Source of the DNA: an uncultured beta proteobacterium
Lineage (GTDB): Bacteria; Pseudomonadota; Gammaproteobacteria; Burkholderiales; Rhodocyclaceae
Assembly: GCA_903908065.1 (NCBI GenBank)
Contig: CAIVQO010000007.1
Span: forward strand, 1 to 64,000
DNA: 64,000 nt
Reading direction: 5' to 3'
Position numbers and translations under genes: made by a program. This document shows positions 30,425-40,091 of the stretch, in pieces. The notes below the pieces were generated by a model. The model made no database searches, was not told the DNA's origin, and saw only the letters and a program-made list of their open reading frames with translations. Positions within the stretch are counted from its first letter, which is position 1; every line of letters starts with the position of its first letter.

Positions 30425-30991
30425 ATGACTGCCACCGACACCGCAGAGCCCGCCCGGGGTGCGCGCGAGCGCATCCTGCTCGCCGCCCACGATCTGTTCT
30501 ACCGCGACGGCATCCGCGCCACCGGCATCGACCGCGTGATCGCCGAGTCCGGGGTGGCCAAGCTGAGCTTCTACCGCCACTTCCCGAGCAAGAATGATCT
30601 GGTGCTGGCCTTCCTCGACCACCGCCACGCGCGCTGGATGGCCTGGTTCGAGGATGCGCTGGCGCGCCATGGCGGCACGGCGAAGGCCCTGGTGCCGGCG
30701 CTCAAGGAATGGTTTGCCGGCAAAGGCTTTCGCGGCTGCGCCTTCATCAACAGCGTCGGCGAACTGGGCGGGACCGTGCCGGGAGTGAATGAAATCACGC
30801 GCCGCCACAAGGCCGACATGACCCGGGCCATATCGCGCCTGCTGCCGCCGTCTCCCCGGCGCCGACTCCTGGCCACGGACCTTGCCACTGCCGTCGATGG
30901 CGCCATCATCCGTGCCCAGTTCGATGGCGACCCCGGGCCGGCGCTGCGCTCCCTGCAGCGCATCTGCCGGTCGCTACTGGCTAGCGCGTAA
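30425..30991 (+). CDS. TetR family transcriptional regulator
   Basis: 188 residues from ATG 30425. HTH: RERILLAAHDLFYRDGIRA, TGIDRVIAESGVAKLSFYRHF and PSKNDLVLAFL, as in the TetR subgroup with the GIRATGIDRVIAESGV motif. The C-terminal part (GKGFRGCAFINSVGELG) is the ligand domain of the TetR_C_16-like class; the ligand is unknown. It probably represses itself and the DUF1348 gene through the palindrome at 30398. Its last 11 bp overlap the convergent alkylsulfatase gene. Confidence 0.9.
   Translation: MTATDTAEPARGARERILLAAHDLFYRDGIRATGIDRVIAESGVAKLSFYRHFPSKNDLVLAFLDHRHARWMAWFEDALARHGGTAKALVPALKEWFAGKGFRGCAFINSVGELGGTVPGVNEITRRHKADMTRAISRLLPPSPRRRLLATDLATAVDGAIIRAQFDGDPGPALRSLQRICRSLLASA
30845..30870 (+). 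repeat. Dispersed 26-bp repeat, copy within the TetR gene
   Basis: CCGCCGT CT CCCCGGCGCCGACT then CCT. It encodes the PPSPRRRLL stretch in the C-terminal domain and belongs to the CCT-ending subtype. Confidence 0.5.
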
Positions 30992-32942
30992 CGATCGGGA
31001 AGGTCCCGGCGGCCTTGTCCAGCAGGCTGAAGAAGCGCACCAGGTCGATGCGGCTGCCGGTCACCTTGAACTCCTCGCTGAGCAGGGTGTCCTTGGCGCG
31101 CGCGGTACCGGCCATGAGCTTGATGAAGGCGTCCTTGGGCAGCGTCAGGGTGGCATTGGCATCGGATGCCGGCGCGCTGCGTCTATGGTGGAACACGGAA
31201 TTCTCGATCCACAGCACGTGGCTTTCCCCGGTATCCGAGAGCACCAGATTGACCTTGAGGTTCTTTCCTTCGGCCGCCGGCCCGTCGAGCGCGGCCGCCA
31301 TGGCGTCGAGGAAGCGCTCGATCGGCGTGTGGTACAGCATCTCGATCACCGCGCTGCGGTCCACGCCCTTCTTCGGCGGACCATTGCGCAGTTCATCGGC
31401 CCCGGTCAGGTAGCTGTTGCGCCAGGTGGCTGCCTCGGCCATGTAGCCCAGCTGTTCGTAGGTTTGCGCCAGCAGCTCGCGTGCCGCTTTGTGCGACGGA
31501 TCGCCGAACACCGCATGGTTGAGCAGTTCGGCGGCCCATCGGTAGTCGCCCTTGTCAAAGGCGGCCTGGGCCGCAGCCACGACCTTGTCGGCGCCGCCGA
31601 GCAATTCGAGGTAGCGGCGCGCGGACTCTTTGGGCGGCAAGGGATCGAGGTTGGCCGGATTGCCGTCGTAGGCACCCATGTAGAACTGGTAGACCGCCTT
31701 GACGTTGTGCCGCAACGCGCCGTAATAGCCGCGGGCACCCGCATGCTCGCGCAGCGAGCGGGGCAGCGTCACGGTGTCGGCGATTTCGCGCGGCGTCATG
31801 CCGGCATTGATCAGGCGCACGGTCTGGTCGTGGGTGTATTTGTAGACGTCGCGGTGTTTGGTGATGAAGTCGGCGATGCGCTCGCGCCCCCAGATCGGCC
31901 AGTTGTGCTGCCCGAAATACACCTCGGCGTCACCCAGCTGGTCGAGTGCCTGCTGCATGTAGTTGGACCAGCGCAAGGCATCGCGCACCTTGGCGCCGCG
32001 CACCGGCAGGAGGTTGTGCATGGTCTGCGCCAGGTTCTCGGCTCCGCCGTAGGCTTTCCGGTCCGGGATCGCGAAGCTCATCTCGGCCGGCGCCTCCGCG
32101 CCCGGCACGTTGTGGAAGACGAAGCGCACGCCATCCACCATCACTTCCTGCGTCGGCTTGTCGATGATCAGATTCGGCGGCAGGATGCCGACCGCGCCAT
32201 AGACCACGTTCTTGCCCAGGCCTGTATCGACATTGCCCTTGGCCGAACGCTCCAGGTTCTTGCCGAACTGGTACATCGAGCGGCGTGCCATGGCCGTGCC
32301 GACCAGCACGTTTTCGCTGGTCGCCTCTTCCAGGAAGCCTTCGGAGGCGATCACCGGCACCTTGCGCCGGGCCGCTTCCGCGGCGGAGATCACGCCGAGG
32401 GCGCCGCCAAAATGGTCGGCGTGGCTGTGGGTGAAGATGACCGCCGAGACCGGACGTGCGCCGAGATGCTGGTAGGCGAAGGCCATCGCCGCCGCCGCGC
32501 TCTCGCGCGCCGTCAGGGTATCGATCACGATCCAGCCGCTCTTGCCTTCCACCAGCGTGATGTTGGCAATGTCGAAACCGCGCAGCTGGTAGATGCCGTC
32601 GGTCACCTTGAACAGGCCCGCCTGCGCATTCATGATTGCGTGCCGCCACAGGCTGGGATTCACGGTCGCCGGCGCGGCACCGGCAACGAAGCCGTAGGCG
32701 TCGAAATCGTGCAGCACCGTGCCATCGTCGGCCGTGATCTTGCCGCTGGGGCGGGCGATGAAGCCACGTTTGGCATCGGCCAGGCCGGCCGCCGGATCGA
32801 GGTCGATCTCCTTTGCGAATCCGGCATTCACGGCCAGGGTCGCCGGGCGTGCATCGCCCGCTGCGCCACCGACCGGCGCTTCGCGGCTGCAGCCGACCAG
32901 CAGCGCGGCGGCAAGTCCGACGAGCGAGAGTACCGCCCTCAT
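30981..32942 (-). CDS. Lipoprotein alkylsulfatase, metallo-beta-lactamase fold (SdsA1-like)
   Basis: 653 residues. The N-terminus MRAVLSLVGLAAALLVGC ends in a lipobox (Cys 18), so a membrane-anchored periplasmic lipoprotein is expected. The metallo-beta-lactamase motif THSHADHFGG gives H172, H174, D176, H177. A helical dimerisation domain (MYMG-like FYMGAYDGNPANLDPL) and a C-terminal SCP2-like domain follow, as in Pseudomonas SdsA1. Such enzymes split sulfate from primary or secondary alkyl sulfates such as SDS. Its ATG overlaps the RraA-like gene stop by 4 bp. Confidence 0.92.
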   Translation of the reverse strand: MRAVLSLVGLAAALLVGCSREAPVGGAAGDARPATLAVNAGFAKEIDLDPAAGLADAKRGFIARPSGKITADDGTVLHDFDAYGFVAGAAPATVNPSLWRHAIMNAQAGLFKVTDGIYQLRGFDIANITLVEGKSGWIVIDTLTARESAAAAMAFAYQHLGARPVSAVIFTHSHADHFGGALGVISAAEAARRKVPVIASEGFLEEATSENVLVGTAMARRSMYQFGKNLERSAKGNVDTGLGKNVVYGAVGILPPNLIIDKPTQEVMVDGVRFVFHNVPGAEAPAEMSFAIPDRKAYGGAENLAQTMHNLLPVRGAKVRDALRWSNYMQQALDQLGDAEVYFGQHNWPIWGRERIADFITKHRDVYKYTHDQTVRLINAGMTPREIADTVTLPRSLREHAGARGYYGALRHNVKAVYQFYMGAYDGNPANLDPLPPKESARRYLELLGGADKVVAAAQAAFDKGDYRWAAELLNHAVFGDPSHKAARELLAQTYEQLGYMAEAATWRNSYLTGADELRNGPPKKGVDRSAVIEMLYHTPIERFLDAMAAALDGPAAEGKNLKVNLVLSDTGESHVLWIENSVFHHRRSAPASDANATLTLPKDAFIKLMAGTARAKDTLLSEEFKVTGSRIDLVRFFSLLDKAAGTFPIVTR

Positions 32943-33661
32943 GACGTTGCCTTGACCCAGGCCGCATAGCGTGACTTGGCGGCCTCGTCGGGCGGATACA
33001 GGCCCGGCAAGGGCACGCCGCGCGCAACTTCGGTCATGATCCAGCCTTCGAAGCGTTCCTGTTCCACGGCTTCCGGAATCACCGCATCGAGCAGCGCCGC
33101 CGGAATCAGCACCGCGCCATCAGCATCGGCCACCACGATGTCATTGGGGAACACCGCCACACCGCCGCAGCCGACCGGTTCCTGCCAGCCGACGAAGGTG
33201 AGCCCGGCAACCGAGGCCGGCGCTGCCGTGCCCTGGCACCAGACCGGCAGGCCGGTGCCAAGCACGCCGTCGATGTCGCGCACCACGCCATCCGTGACCA
33301 GCGCGGTGATGCCGCGCTTCACCATGCGCGAGCAGAGAATGTCACCAAAAATGCCGGCGTCGGTGACGCCCATCGCATCCACCACGGCAATGCAGCCCGC
33401 AGGCATGGCCTCGATGGCTGCCCGCGTCGAGATCGGCGAGCCCCAGGAAGCCGGCGTCGCCAGGTCCTCGCGCGCCGGCACGAAGCGCAGCGTGAAGGCA
33501 CGCCCGACCAGCCGCGGCCCGCCGGTACGCAAGGGCCGCGCACCGCGTAGCCAGACATTGCGCAAGCCCTTCTTGAGCAGCACGGTGGTCAGCGTGGCGG
33601 TGGTGACGCCGGAAAGTACGCGAACGATTTCCGGGTCGAGCGGCAGCGGATCGATGCCCAT
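32939..33661 (-). CDS. RraA family protein (aldolase/decarboxylase type)
   Basis: 240 residues. RraA/HMG-aldolase fold: VTTATLTTVLLKKGLRN, LVGRAFTLRFVPARED, GDILCSRMVKRGITALVTDGVVRD and PNDIVVADADGAVLIP. The G-x-(8-20)-R-D pattern (GDI to VVRD) is the metal and substrate site of the aldolase branch, such as 4-hydroxy-4-methyl-2-oxoglutarate aldolase. The N-terminal extension makes it longer than RraA proper (about 160 residues), so regulation of RNase E is unlikely. It lies between the aminopeptidase gene (11 bp) and the alkylsulfatase gene (overlap). Confidence 0.85.
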   Translation of the reverse strand: MGIDPLPLDPEIVRVLSGVTTATLTTVLLKKGLRNVWLRGARPLRTGGPRLVGRAFTLRFVPAREDLATPASWGSPISTRAAIEAMPAGCIAVVDAMGVTDAGIFGDILCSRMVKRGITALVTDGVVRDIDGVLGTGLPVWCQGTAAPASVAGLTFVGWQEPVGCGGVAVFPNDIVVADADGAVLIPAALLDAVIPEAVEQERFEGWIMTEVARGVPLPGLYPPDEAAKSRYAAWVKATS

Positions 33662-33672
33662 CGGGATTCCTT

Positions 33673-34977
33673 TCAGTCGGCGTAGGTGGCGCCGAGCGCC
33701 GCGATCATGTAGGCGGGATCATCAGCACCGGCGCTTTCGCGCGCGCTGTGCATGGCCCACATCGGCGAGCCGACGTCGACCGTGGCCATGCCCAGGCGCG
33801 CGGCGACGATGGGGCCGATGGTGCTGCCGCAGCCGAGGTCGCTGCGATGCGAATACTGCTGGAAGGGCACCCCGGCGCGCTCACAGCAGGCCATGAAGCG
33901 CGCTGCGCTCTCGGCCCCCGTGGCATAGCGCTGGTTGGCGTTGGTCTTGATCACGGGACCGCCGTTCACCAGCACCTTGTGTCCCGGCTCATAGGCCACC
34001 GGGAAGTTCGGCTGGTAGGCATGGGCCATGTCGGCGCTGATGAAGAAACTCGCTGCCGCGGCGCGGCGCCGGTCTTCGCCATCCAGCGCAGCGGCGATGC
34101 CGATGCGCGCCAGCACGTCGCCGACAAAGCTGCCGCCCGCACCCACCGCGCTCTCGCTGCCGACTTCCTCGTGATCGAACAACGCCGCGAGGCAGGTTGC
34201 GGCGGGTGCTGCAACCTGGGTCAGCGCGGTCAGCGCGGCATGGCAGGAGGCCAGGTTGTCGAGCTGGCGGCTGGCAATGAAAGCCTCCTCGGCACCCCAC
34301 AGGCTGCCCGGCTGCGTATCGTGGGCCACCAACTCCCAGCTCATTAGATCGGCCGCGTCGGCCCGGGCGGCGTCCGCCAGCACGCGGCGCAAAGCGGCTT
34401 CGGCATCGGCGCCCTCGCCAAGCTGGCCGAGGATCAGGGGCAGTTCGGTCTGCTTGTTGAACTTGAGCCCGTTTTCATTGACTTCCCGGTTCATGTGGAT
34501 CGCCAGGTTGGGCAGGCGCAGCAGGGGCTGCTCGCAGCGGATGGCACGCGCCGCTGGTCCGTTCGCCGTGCGCAACACGACGCGGCCGGCCAGGCCCAGG
34601 TCACGATCGGCAAAGGTGGCCAGGATGGGGCCGCCATAGACCTCGACCGCGACCCGCAGCAGTCCGTCGCCGGCGAGCGCAGCCTTGGGCTTGAGCCGCA
34701 GGCCGGGCGAATCGGTATGGGCGCCGACGATGCGAAAGCCGGTCTCGGCAAGCGGCCGCTGGCCGACGACGAAGGCGATCAGCGACGAACCGCCGCGCAC
34801 CACGTAGTGCCTGCCGCCGGCCTGCAGGCGCCAGCGCGCGGTCTCCTCCAGTTTCGTGAAGCCGGCCGCACACAGTCGCACTTCGGCGCTGGCCACCGCA
34901 TGCCAGGGGCTGGGGCTGGCATCGATGAAGGAGATCAGGTCCAGGGCGGCGGAACGGTTCGGGTCCTTGGGCAACAT
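33673..34977 (-). CDS. M18 family aminopeptidase
   Basis: 434 residues from ATG 34977; another in-frame ATG at 35010 is possible. Aspartyl aminopeptidase-like M18 fold with ASPSPWHAV at the N-terminus, GAHTDSPGLRLKP (metal His/Asp), LFDHEEVGSES (catalytic Glu and metal Glu), SADMAHAYQPNF and the C-terminal MHSARESAG with metal His. A cytosolic dizinc exopeptidase for N-terminal acidic or other residues. First gene of a three-gene operon with rraA-like and alkylsulfatase genes, which share no evident pathway with it. Confidence 0.92.
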   Translation of the reverse strand: MLPKDPNRSAALDLISFIDASPSPWHAVASAEVRLCAAGFTKLEETARWRLQAGGRHYVVRGGSSLIAFVVGQRPLAETGFRIVGAHTDSPGLRLKPKAALAGDGLLRVAVEVYGGPILATFADRDLGLAGRVVLRTANGPAARAIRCEQPLLRLPNLAIHMNREVNENGLKFNKQTELPLILGQLGEGADAEAALRRVLADAARADAADLMSWELVAHDTQPGSLWGAEEAFIASRQLDNLASCHAALTALTQVAAPAATCLAALFDHEEVGSESAVGAGGSFVGDVLARIGIAAALDGEDRRRAAAASFFISADMAHAYQPNFPVAYEPGHKVLVNGGPVIKTNANQRYATGAESAARFMACCERAGVPFQQYSHRSDLGCGSTIGPIVAARLGMATVDVGSPMWAMHSARESAGADDPAYMIAALGATYAD

Positions 34978-35041
34978 GGCGGCGTTCGGTTCGTTTGGGG
35001 CAGCAAGCATACCTCGGCAGGCAAGCTCCGGCGGCCCCGGC

Positions 35042-35608
35042 TTACTTGCGGGGCGGCGCCAGCTCCGGGTACTCCTGCTGGATCGTCGAGCCGTCCTCAC
35101 GCCAGGCGTGGCAGCCGTTGATGAAGCGCGGCACGTTGCGCGGCGCCCAGCGCCGGGGGTCGGGTTCGATCGCCATCTGCTGTCCGATGCGGTCGGGCCA
35201 TGAGGCCTGCATATAGGTATTGGCGGCCTGGGTCACCAGCTCGGTAAGGTGGGTGCAGCCCTGGATGCCGCCCAGGCGTTCCTTCACCGCCTGCGAGAAG
35301 CCGCCGCCGATGCGCAGGCCGATCAGGCTGCGATAGGCCTCATCGACACCACCGCACATCGGCCACGGGGCGATCGCGGTGTGCGCCTTGACGTCGCGAA
35401 TCCTGTCCTCGCCGTCCATCACCAGCGACAAGCTCATGGTGTGCATGTACTCGCCTTCGCGCACCGGTTCGCGGGAACGGAAAGGCACTTCCTGCCCCTT
35501 GAGGTCGGTCACGGTCGCTTCGACTTCCAGGCCGCCGTCGGCGAGGCGGAAGGCGCGGCATGTGATGGTCCGGGTGTGCACCAGGCGGCGCGTGCTGTCA
35601 TTGCTCAC
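35042..35608 (-). CDS. DUF2889 domain protein
   Basis: 188 residues from GTG 35608, preceded by AAGGAG. DUF2889 pattern: RLVHTRTITCRAFRLADGGL, EATVTDLKGQEV, MHTMSLSLVMDGEDRIRDV, and a C-terminal CTHLTELVTQAANTYMQ. The last motif resembles the GCTHL site of a domain sometimes found beside molybdenum hydroxylase and NifU-like genes. Function unknown. It overlaps the scaffold gene by 11 bp and ends the maturation operon, which supports a role in molybdenum enzyme assembly (inference). Confidence 0.8.
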   Translation of the reverse strand: MSNDSTRRLVHTRTITCRAFRLADGGLEVEATVTDLKGQEVPFRSREPVREGEYMHTMSLSLVMDGEDRIRDVKAHTAIAPWPMCGGVDEAYRSLIGLRIGGGFSQAVKERLGGIQGCTHLTELVTQAANTYMQASWPDRIGQQMAIEPDPRRWAPRNVPRFINGCHAWREDGSTIQQEYPELAPPRK

Positions 35609-36035
35609 GATGGCTGACTCCTTCGAGCGCCTGCCGCAGGGCGCGAAACGGCAACAGCGCGCACTTGTGGCGGCTGCGATAACTGCGGGCGGGGGCGAAC
35701 ATTGCCAGATCCTGCCAGGCCGGCGGCGGGTCACGGCCTTCCGCCAGCAATTCTTCCAGCGCCGTGCTTGCGGCCGCGGCGGCGGCGGCGTCCATTCCCG
35801 GCGCACGCTGCGCCAGCAGCGAAGCGGCGGCGCGGCACAACAGGCAGCCCCGCGTTTCCTGGGCAAAGGCGGTGATGCGTCCGGCATCCAGGCGCAGCGT
35901 TACCTGCACGCGGTCGCCGCACAAGGGGTTGTCGGTACGCGCCGCAGCATCCGCCGGATCGAGTCGGCCGTGGCCGTGGTCGGCGCCGGCCCAGTCCTTG
36001 ATCGCCTGCTGGTAGAGCTCCGCGCCGGCGCTCAT
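35598..36035 (-). CDS. IscU/SufU-like iron-sulfur scaffold protein
   Basis: 145 residues starting MSAGAELYQQAIKDW. The three ligand cysteines of the U-type scaffold are in place: NPLCGD (Cys 39), RGCLLC (Cys 64, with an extra Cys 67) and HKCALLPF (Cys 125). It would take sulfur from the cysteine desulfurase encoded just upstream (4-bp overlap) and pass it on as a cluster or persulfide. Together they may serve the molybdenum hydroxylases, which need both 2Fe-2S clusters and a terminal sulfido ligand (inference). Confidence 0.85.
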   Translation of the reverse strand: MSAGAELYQQAIKDWAGADHGHGRLDPADAAARTDNPLCGDRVQVTLRLDAGRITAFAQETRGCLLCRAAASLLAQRAPGMDAAAAAAASTALEELLAEGRDPPPAWQDLAMFAPARSYRSRHKCALLPFRALRQALEGVSHREQ

Positions 36036-37222
36036 CGCAATGCCTTCGCTGCATGGCGCAGCCCGTCGAGCAGCGCTGCAACGTCGGACTCGTCGTTGTA
36101 GAGCGCCAGGCTGGCGCGGGTGCAGGCCTCGACCCCCAGCGCCGCCAGCAGCGGCTGGGCGCAGTGATGCCCGCCGCGCAGGGCCAGGCCATGCGCATCC
36201 AGCACCTGGCAGATATCGTGCGGATGCAGGCCGGCGATCTCGAAGCTGACAATCGGCGCCCGCCCTTCCGCCGCCATGGACCCGAGCACGCGCAGGCCGG
36301 GGATTTCCCGCAGGCCATCGAGCAGGCGCGCACAGAGCGCCGTTTCGCGCTCCCGCAGGCGCGGCCAGTCGAGCGACATCATCCAGTCGAGCGCCGCGGC
36401 GAGGCCCACGGCCTGCGCGATCGGCGGCGTACCCGCCTCGAAGCGGCGCGGCGCCTCGGCCCAGGAAAAGCCGTCCAGATTGACTTCGCCGACCATGCCG
36501 CCGCCACCGCAGAAGGGAGGCAGCGTGCACAGCAGTTCCGCGCGCCCCCAGAGCACGCCAACGCCACCGGGCCCGAAGCACTTGTGGCCCGAGAAGGCAT
36601 AGAAATCGACGCCCAGCGCCCGCAGGTCTTGCGGCCCGTGCTGCACCGCCTGGGCGCCATCGAGCACGACCCTGGCGCCGACGCGGCGCGCCGCGTCGAC
36701 CACGGCCGCGACATCGGTGATCGCACCGGTAACATTGGAACACTGCGTCAGCGCCACCAGGCGGGTTTCCTCGCGCAGCAGCTGCGGCAGGCGACCGAGG
36801 TCGAGCTGACCATCGGGCCGGACGGGCAGGACGTCGAGGGCGATGCCCTTGCGTTCGCGCAACATCAGCCAGGGCACGAAGTTGCTGTGATGCTCGGCCT
36901 GCGAAACCAGCACCCGATCGCCAGCCTGCAAGCCGGCACCGAAGGAATGCGCAACCAGGTTGAGCGCGGCGGTGGCGCCGGACGTGAAGACGATCTCCTC
37001 GGCCGCCACATTCAGGAAGCGGGCCGCCGCCCCCCGCGCCGATTCGTAGGCACGGTCGGCGGCATCCGCCAGCGCGTAGGTACCGCGCATCACGTTGGCG
37101 CGGCTGCCGGTTTCATGGCGCAGCACGGCATCGAGCGCATCACGATGGATCTGCGCCGTCGCCGCGCTGTCGAGGTAGTGCAGGCCAGCCTGTGCCGCGA
37201 GCAGGGGAAACCCGGACCTCAT
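36032..37222 (-). CDS. SufS-type cysteine desulfurase
   Basis: 396 residues from ATG 37222. PLP aminotransferase class V, SufS/CsdA branch: YLDSAATAQIHRDAL, FTSGATAALNLVAHSF, SQAEHHSNFVPW, VLDGAQAVQHG, FYAFSGHKCFGPGGVGVLWG (PLP lysine in SGHK) and the late LRGGHHCAQPLLAALG, whose Cys is the persulfide carrier. In this operon, after xdhC and the MoeA/MocA fusion, it is well placed to sulfurate the molybdenum cofactor bound to XdhC. It overlaps both neighbours by 4 bp. Confidence 0.92.
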   Translation of the reverse strand: MRSGFPLLAAQAGLHYLDSAATAQIHRDALDAVLRHETGSRANVMRGTYALADAADRAYESARGAAARFLNVAAEEIVFTSGATAALNLVAHSFGAGLQAGDRVLVSQAEHHSNFVPWLMLRERKGIALDVLPVRPDGQLDLGRLPQLLREETRLVALTQCSNVTGAITDVAAVVDAARRVGARVVLDGAQAVQHGPQDLRALGVDFYAFSGHKCFGPGGVGVLWGRAELLCTLPPFCGGGGMVGEVNLDGFSWAEAPRRFEAGTPPIAQAVGLAAALDWMMSLDWPRLRERETALCARLLDGLREIPGLRVLGSMAAEGRAPIVSFEIAGLHPHDICQVLDAHGLALRGGHHCAQPLLAALGVEACTRASLALYNDESDVAALLDGLRHAAKALR

Positions 37223-38834
37223 CGCGATTCCATGGCACGCAGGGCTTCGGGCGTGTCGACGTCGGTGAAGATCGCGTCGTCGTCCCACTCGACGCGCGTC
37301 ACGCGGTCGGCATGGGTTTGCAACAGGCTCCGGGCGCCGACATCGCCCTCGACGCCCGCCATCTCCGCCACCAGCGCGCGTGGCCAGAGGATGGGATTGC
37401 CGCGCCGTCCGCCGCGCACCGGTGCGACGATGCGCGGCGCGCGCGGGTCCCAGGCCGCGATCAGGCGGTCGATCAGGTGCGCGTCGACGCGTGGCATGTC
37501 GGCCAGCACCACCACCACTGCGTCAGCCTCGTCGGGCAATGCGGCCAGCCCGGTGCGCAGCGACGAAGCCATGCCTGTGGCATGGTCGGGATTGTGCAGG
37601 CAGGCTACGTCGAGCCCGGCGAGGGTCGCCTCGACCGCCTCGGCCTGGTGGCCGGTGACGACCTGCACGCTGACGCAGCGCGAAGCCAGCGCGGCATTCA
37701 CCGCGCGCCGCACCATGGGTATGCCATCCACCGGGCACAGCAGCTTGTTCGCGCCGCCCATGCGGCTGCTCGATCCGGCCGCCAGCACCAGCGCGGCGAT
37801 GCGGCAGCCGGAGGCGCTGCGCCGGGCGTCGGGTTCGGTGGCGTCTTCGTCCTCCTCGGCCTCGGGGGCGCTGCGGATCAGGCCGCCCACGCCCATTGCG
37901 CGAATCTGCGGGTCGCCCATCGGCAGCCCGGCCAGCAGGCGCTGCAGCACCCAGTCGAGGCCGTTCAGGCGACGCGAGCGCGCGCATCCCGGCAGGATGA
38001 TCACCGGCACCTCGCCGATGCGCGCCAGCAACAGCATGTTGCCCGGCTCCACCGGCATGCCAAAGCGCTCGATCACGCCCCCCGCGGCGACGATGGCCGC
38101 CGGAATCGTATCGCCGCGATCCTTGGGCACCGTGGCGCCGGAGACCATGAGCAGGTCGCAGCCGGCGCCCAGCGCCTCGCGCAATGCCTGCTCCACCGGC
38201 TGGCGCCCGTGGGCGCAGCGCTGCACCAGGCCCAGGTGGCTGCCGAGGTCCTCGATGCGCCGGCGGCTGCTGTTGACCGCCGTCGCATAGTTCTTCGCCG
38301 GATCGCCCGCCTGCTCGGTGACGATCAGCGCCGCACGTTTCGCGCAAAACGGCCGCAGGCGGAATGCACTGCCCTGCCCCACCGTTTCCCGGCAGGCATC
38401 GATGAGCTTGCGATCTACCGCCAGCGGAATGATCTTTACCGTCGCCACCACCGCGCCGGCCCGGACCGCGGCCTGCTGCGGCAGCGTCGCCACGGTGACC
38501 TCCTCGTCGACCGCATTGAGTCGATCGATCAGGTCGGCGTCGATTTCGATCAGGCCGCGCGCCGTGGCATGCAGGTTGCACCGCCCGGTATGCGCCCGAC
38601 GCGCCTCGACCCCCTGGCCGGCGATCAAGGCCGCCACGGCCGCTGCCGCCGCATCCTCGTCGAGGTCGCCTGGCGCCAGGCGCGCGCCGTACACACGTTC
38701 TATCCCGGCATCGCACAGGGCCTGAAAGTCGGCGCGGGTGACACGGCGACCCTTCTTCAGCACCCCGTCCGGCAGGCGCAGGCTGTGCGCCAGGAGCAGG
38801 CCCTCGGACTCGGCGACGGGAAATTCGGCGAAGA

Positions 38835-38838
<4 letters not shown>
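37219..38838 (-). CDS. Molybdopterin-binding / MocA-like nucleotidyltransferase fusion
   Basis: 539 residues. The N-terminal two thirds (to about 330) are a MoeA/CinA-like molybdopterin-binding region: a short lead domain, then LLMVSGATVPKDRGDTIP and GMPVEPGNMLLLARIG. The C-terminal part (about 345-539) is a MobA-like transferase, LVLAAGSSSRMGGANKLL, VVTGHQAEAV, VLADMPRVD. Fusions of this kind make the cytidylyl form of the molybdenum cofactor (MCD) or prepare it for xanthine dehydrogenase-family enzymes. Overlaps the xdhC-like and desulfurase genes by 4 bp each. One dispersed-repeat copy lies near its 5' end. Confidence 0.88.
38724..38749 (-). repeat. Dispersed 26-bp repeat, copy within the MoeA/MocA fusion gene
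   Basis: Minus-strand reading TCGCCGT GT CACCCGCGCCGACTTTC, two differences from the consensus. It encodes RRVTRADFQ. Confidence 0.65.
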
Positions 38839-39845
<1,007 letters not shown>

Positions 39846-39918
39846 CGCACAAGTTTCACGGGTTTCGACATCGGGGATTGTCACATGCGGCAGAATGCAA
39901 AAAAACCATCATGCAGGG

Positions 39919-39952
39919 ATTGACATGAACTTGTTCCATTGCATACAGTGTA
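39919..39952 (+). promoter_or_regulatory. Sigma70 promoter with GTATAC-class operator over the -10 box
   Basis: -35 TTGACA (39919-39924), 18-bp spacer, -10 TACAGT (39943-39948). The operator-like GCATAC A GTGTAC (39940-39952) covers the -10 box. It matches the sites at 27809 and 48178. The transcript would have a leader of about 137 bases with a hairpin at 40036. Confidence 0.65.
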
Positions 39953-40035
39953 CCGTATCCGGAATTGGACCCACCGACCGCCGTCGGGAATGGCGTAGCA
40001 CCCCCCGGCGACCGATCCCTGATCGAGGATGCAAC

Positions 40036-40054
40036 ATGGCCCGCGAGGGGCCAT
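40036..40054 (+). promoter_or_regulatory. Leader hairpin upstream of the TrpB2-like gene
   Basis: ATGGCCC, loop GCGAG, GGGCCAT: perfect 7-bp stem inside the long leader, 37 bases before the start codon and ahead of the GGAGGTG ribosome site. It is not followed by a T-run. Confidence 0.4.
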
Positions 40055-40091
40055 CCGCCATGACCAAAACAAATGTGGAGGTGAAACTCTG

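Noticed and set aside
34130-34160. Partial match CTGCCGACTTCCTC to the dispersed repeat in the aminopeptidase gene
   Set aside because: Only about ten bases agree and they encode conserved active-site residues (DHEEVGSES), so protein constraint explains them.
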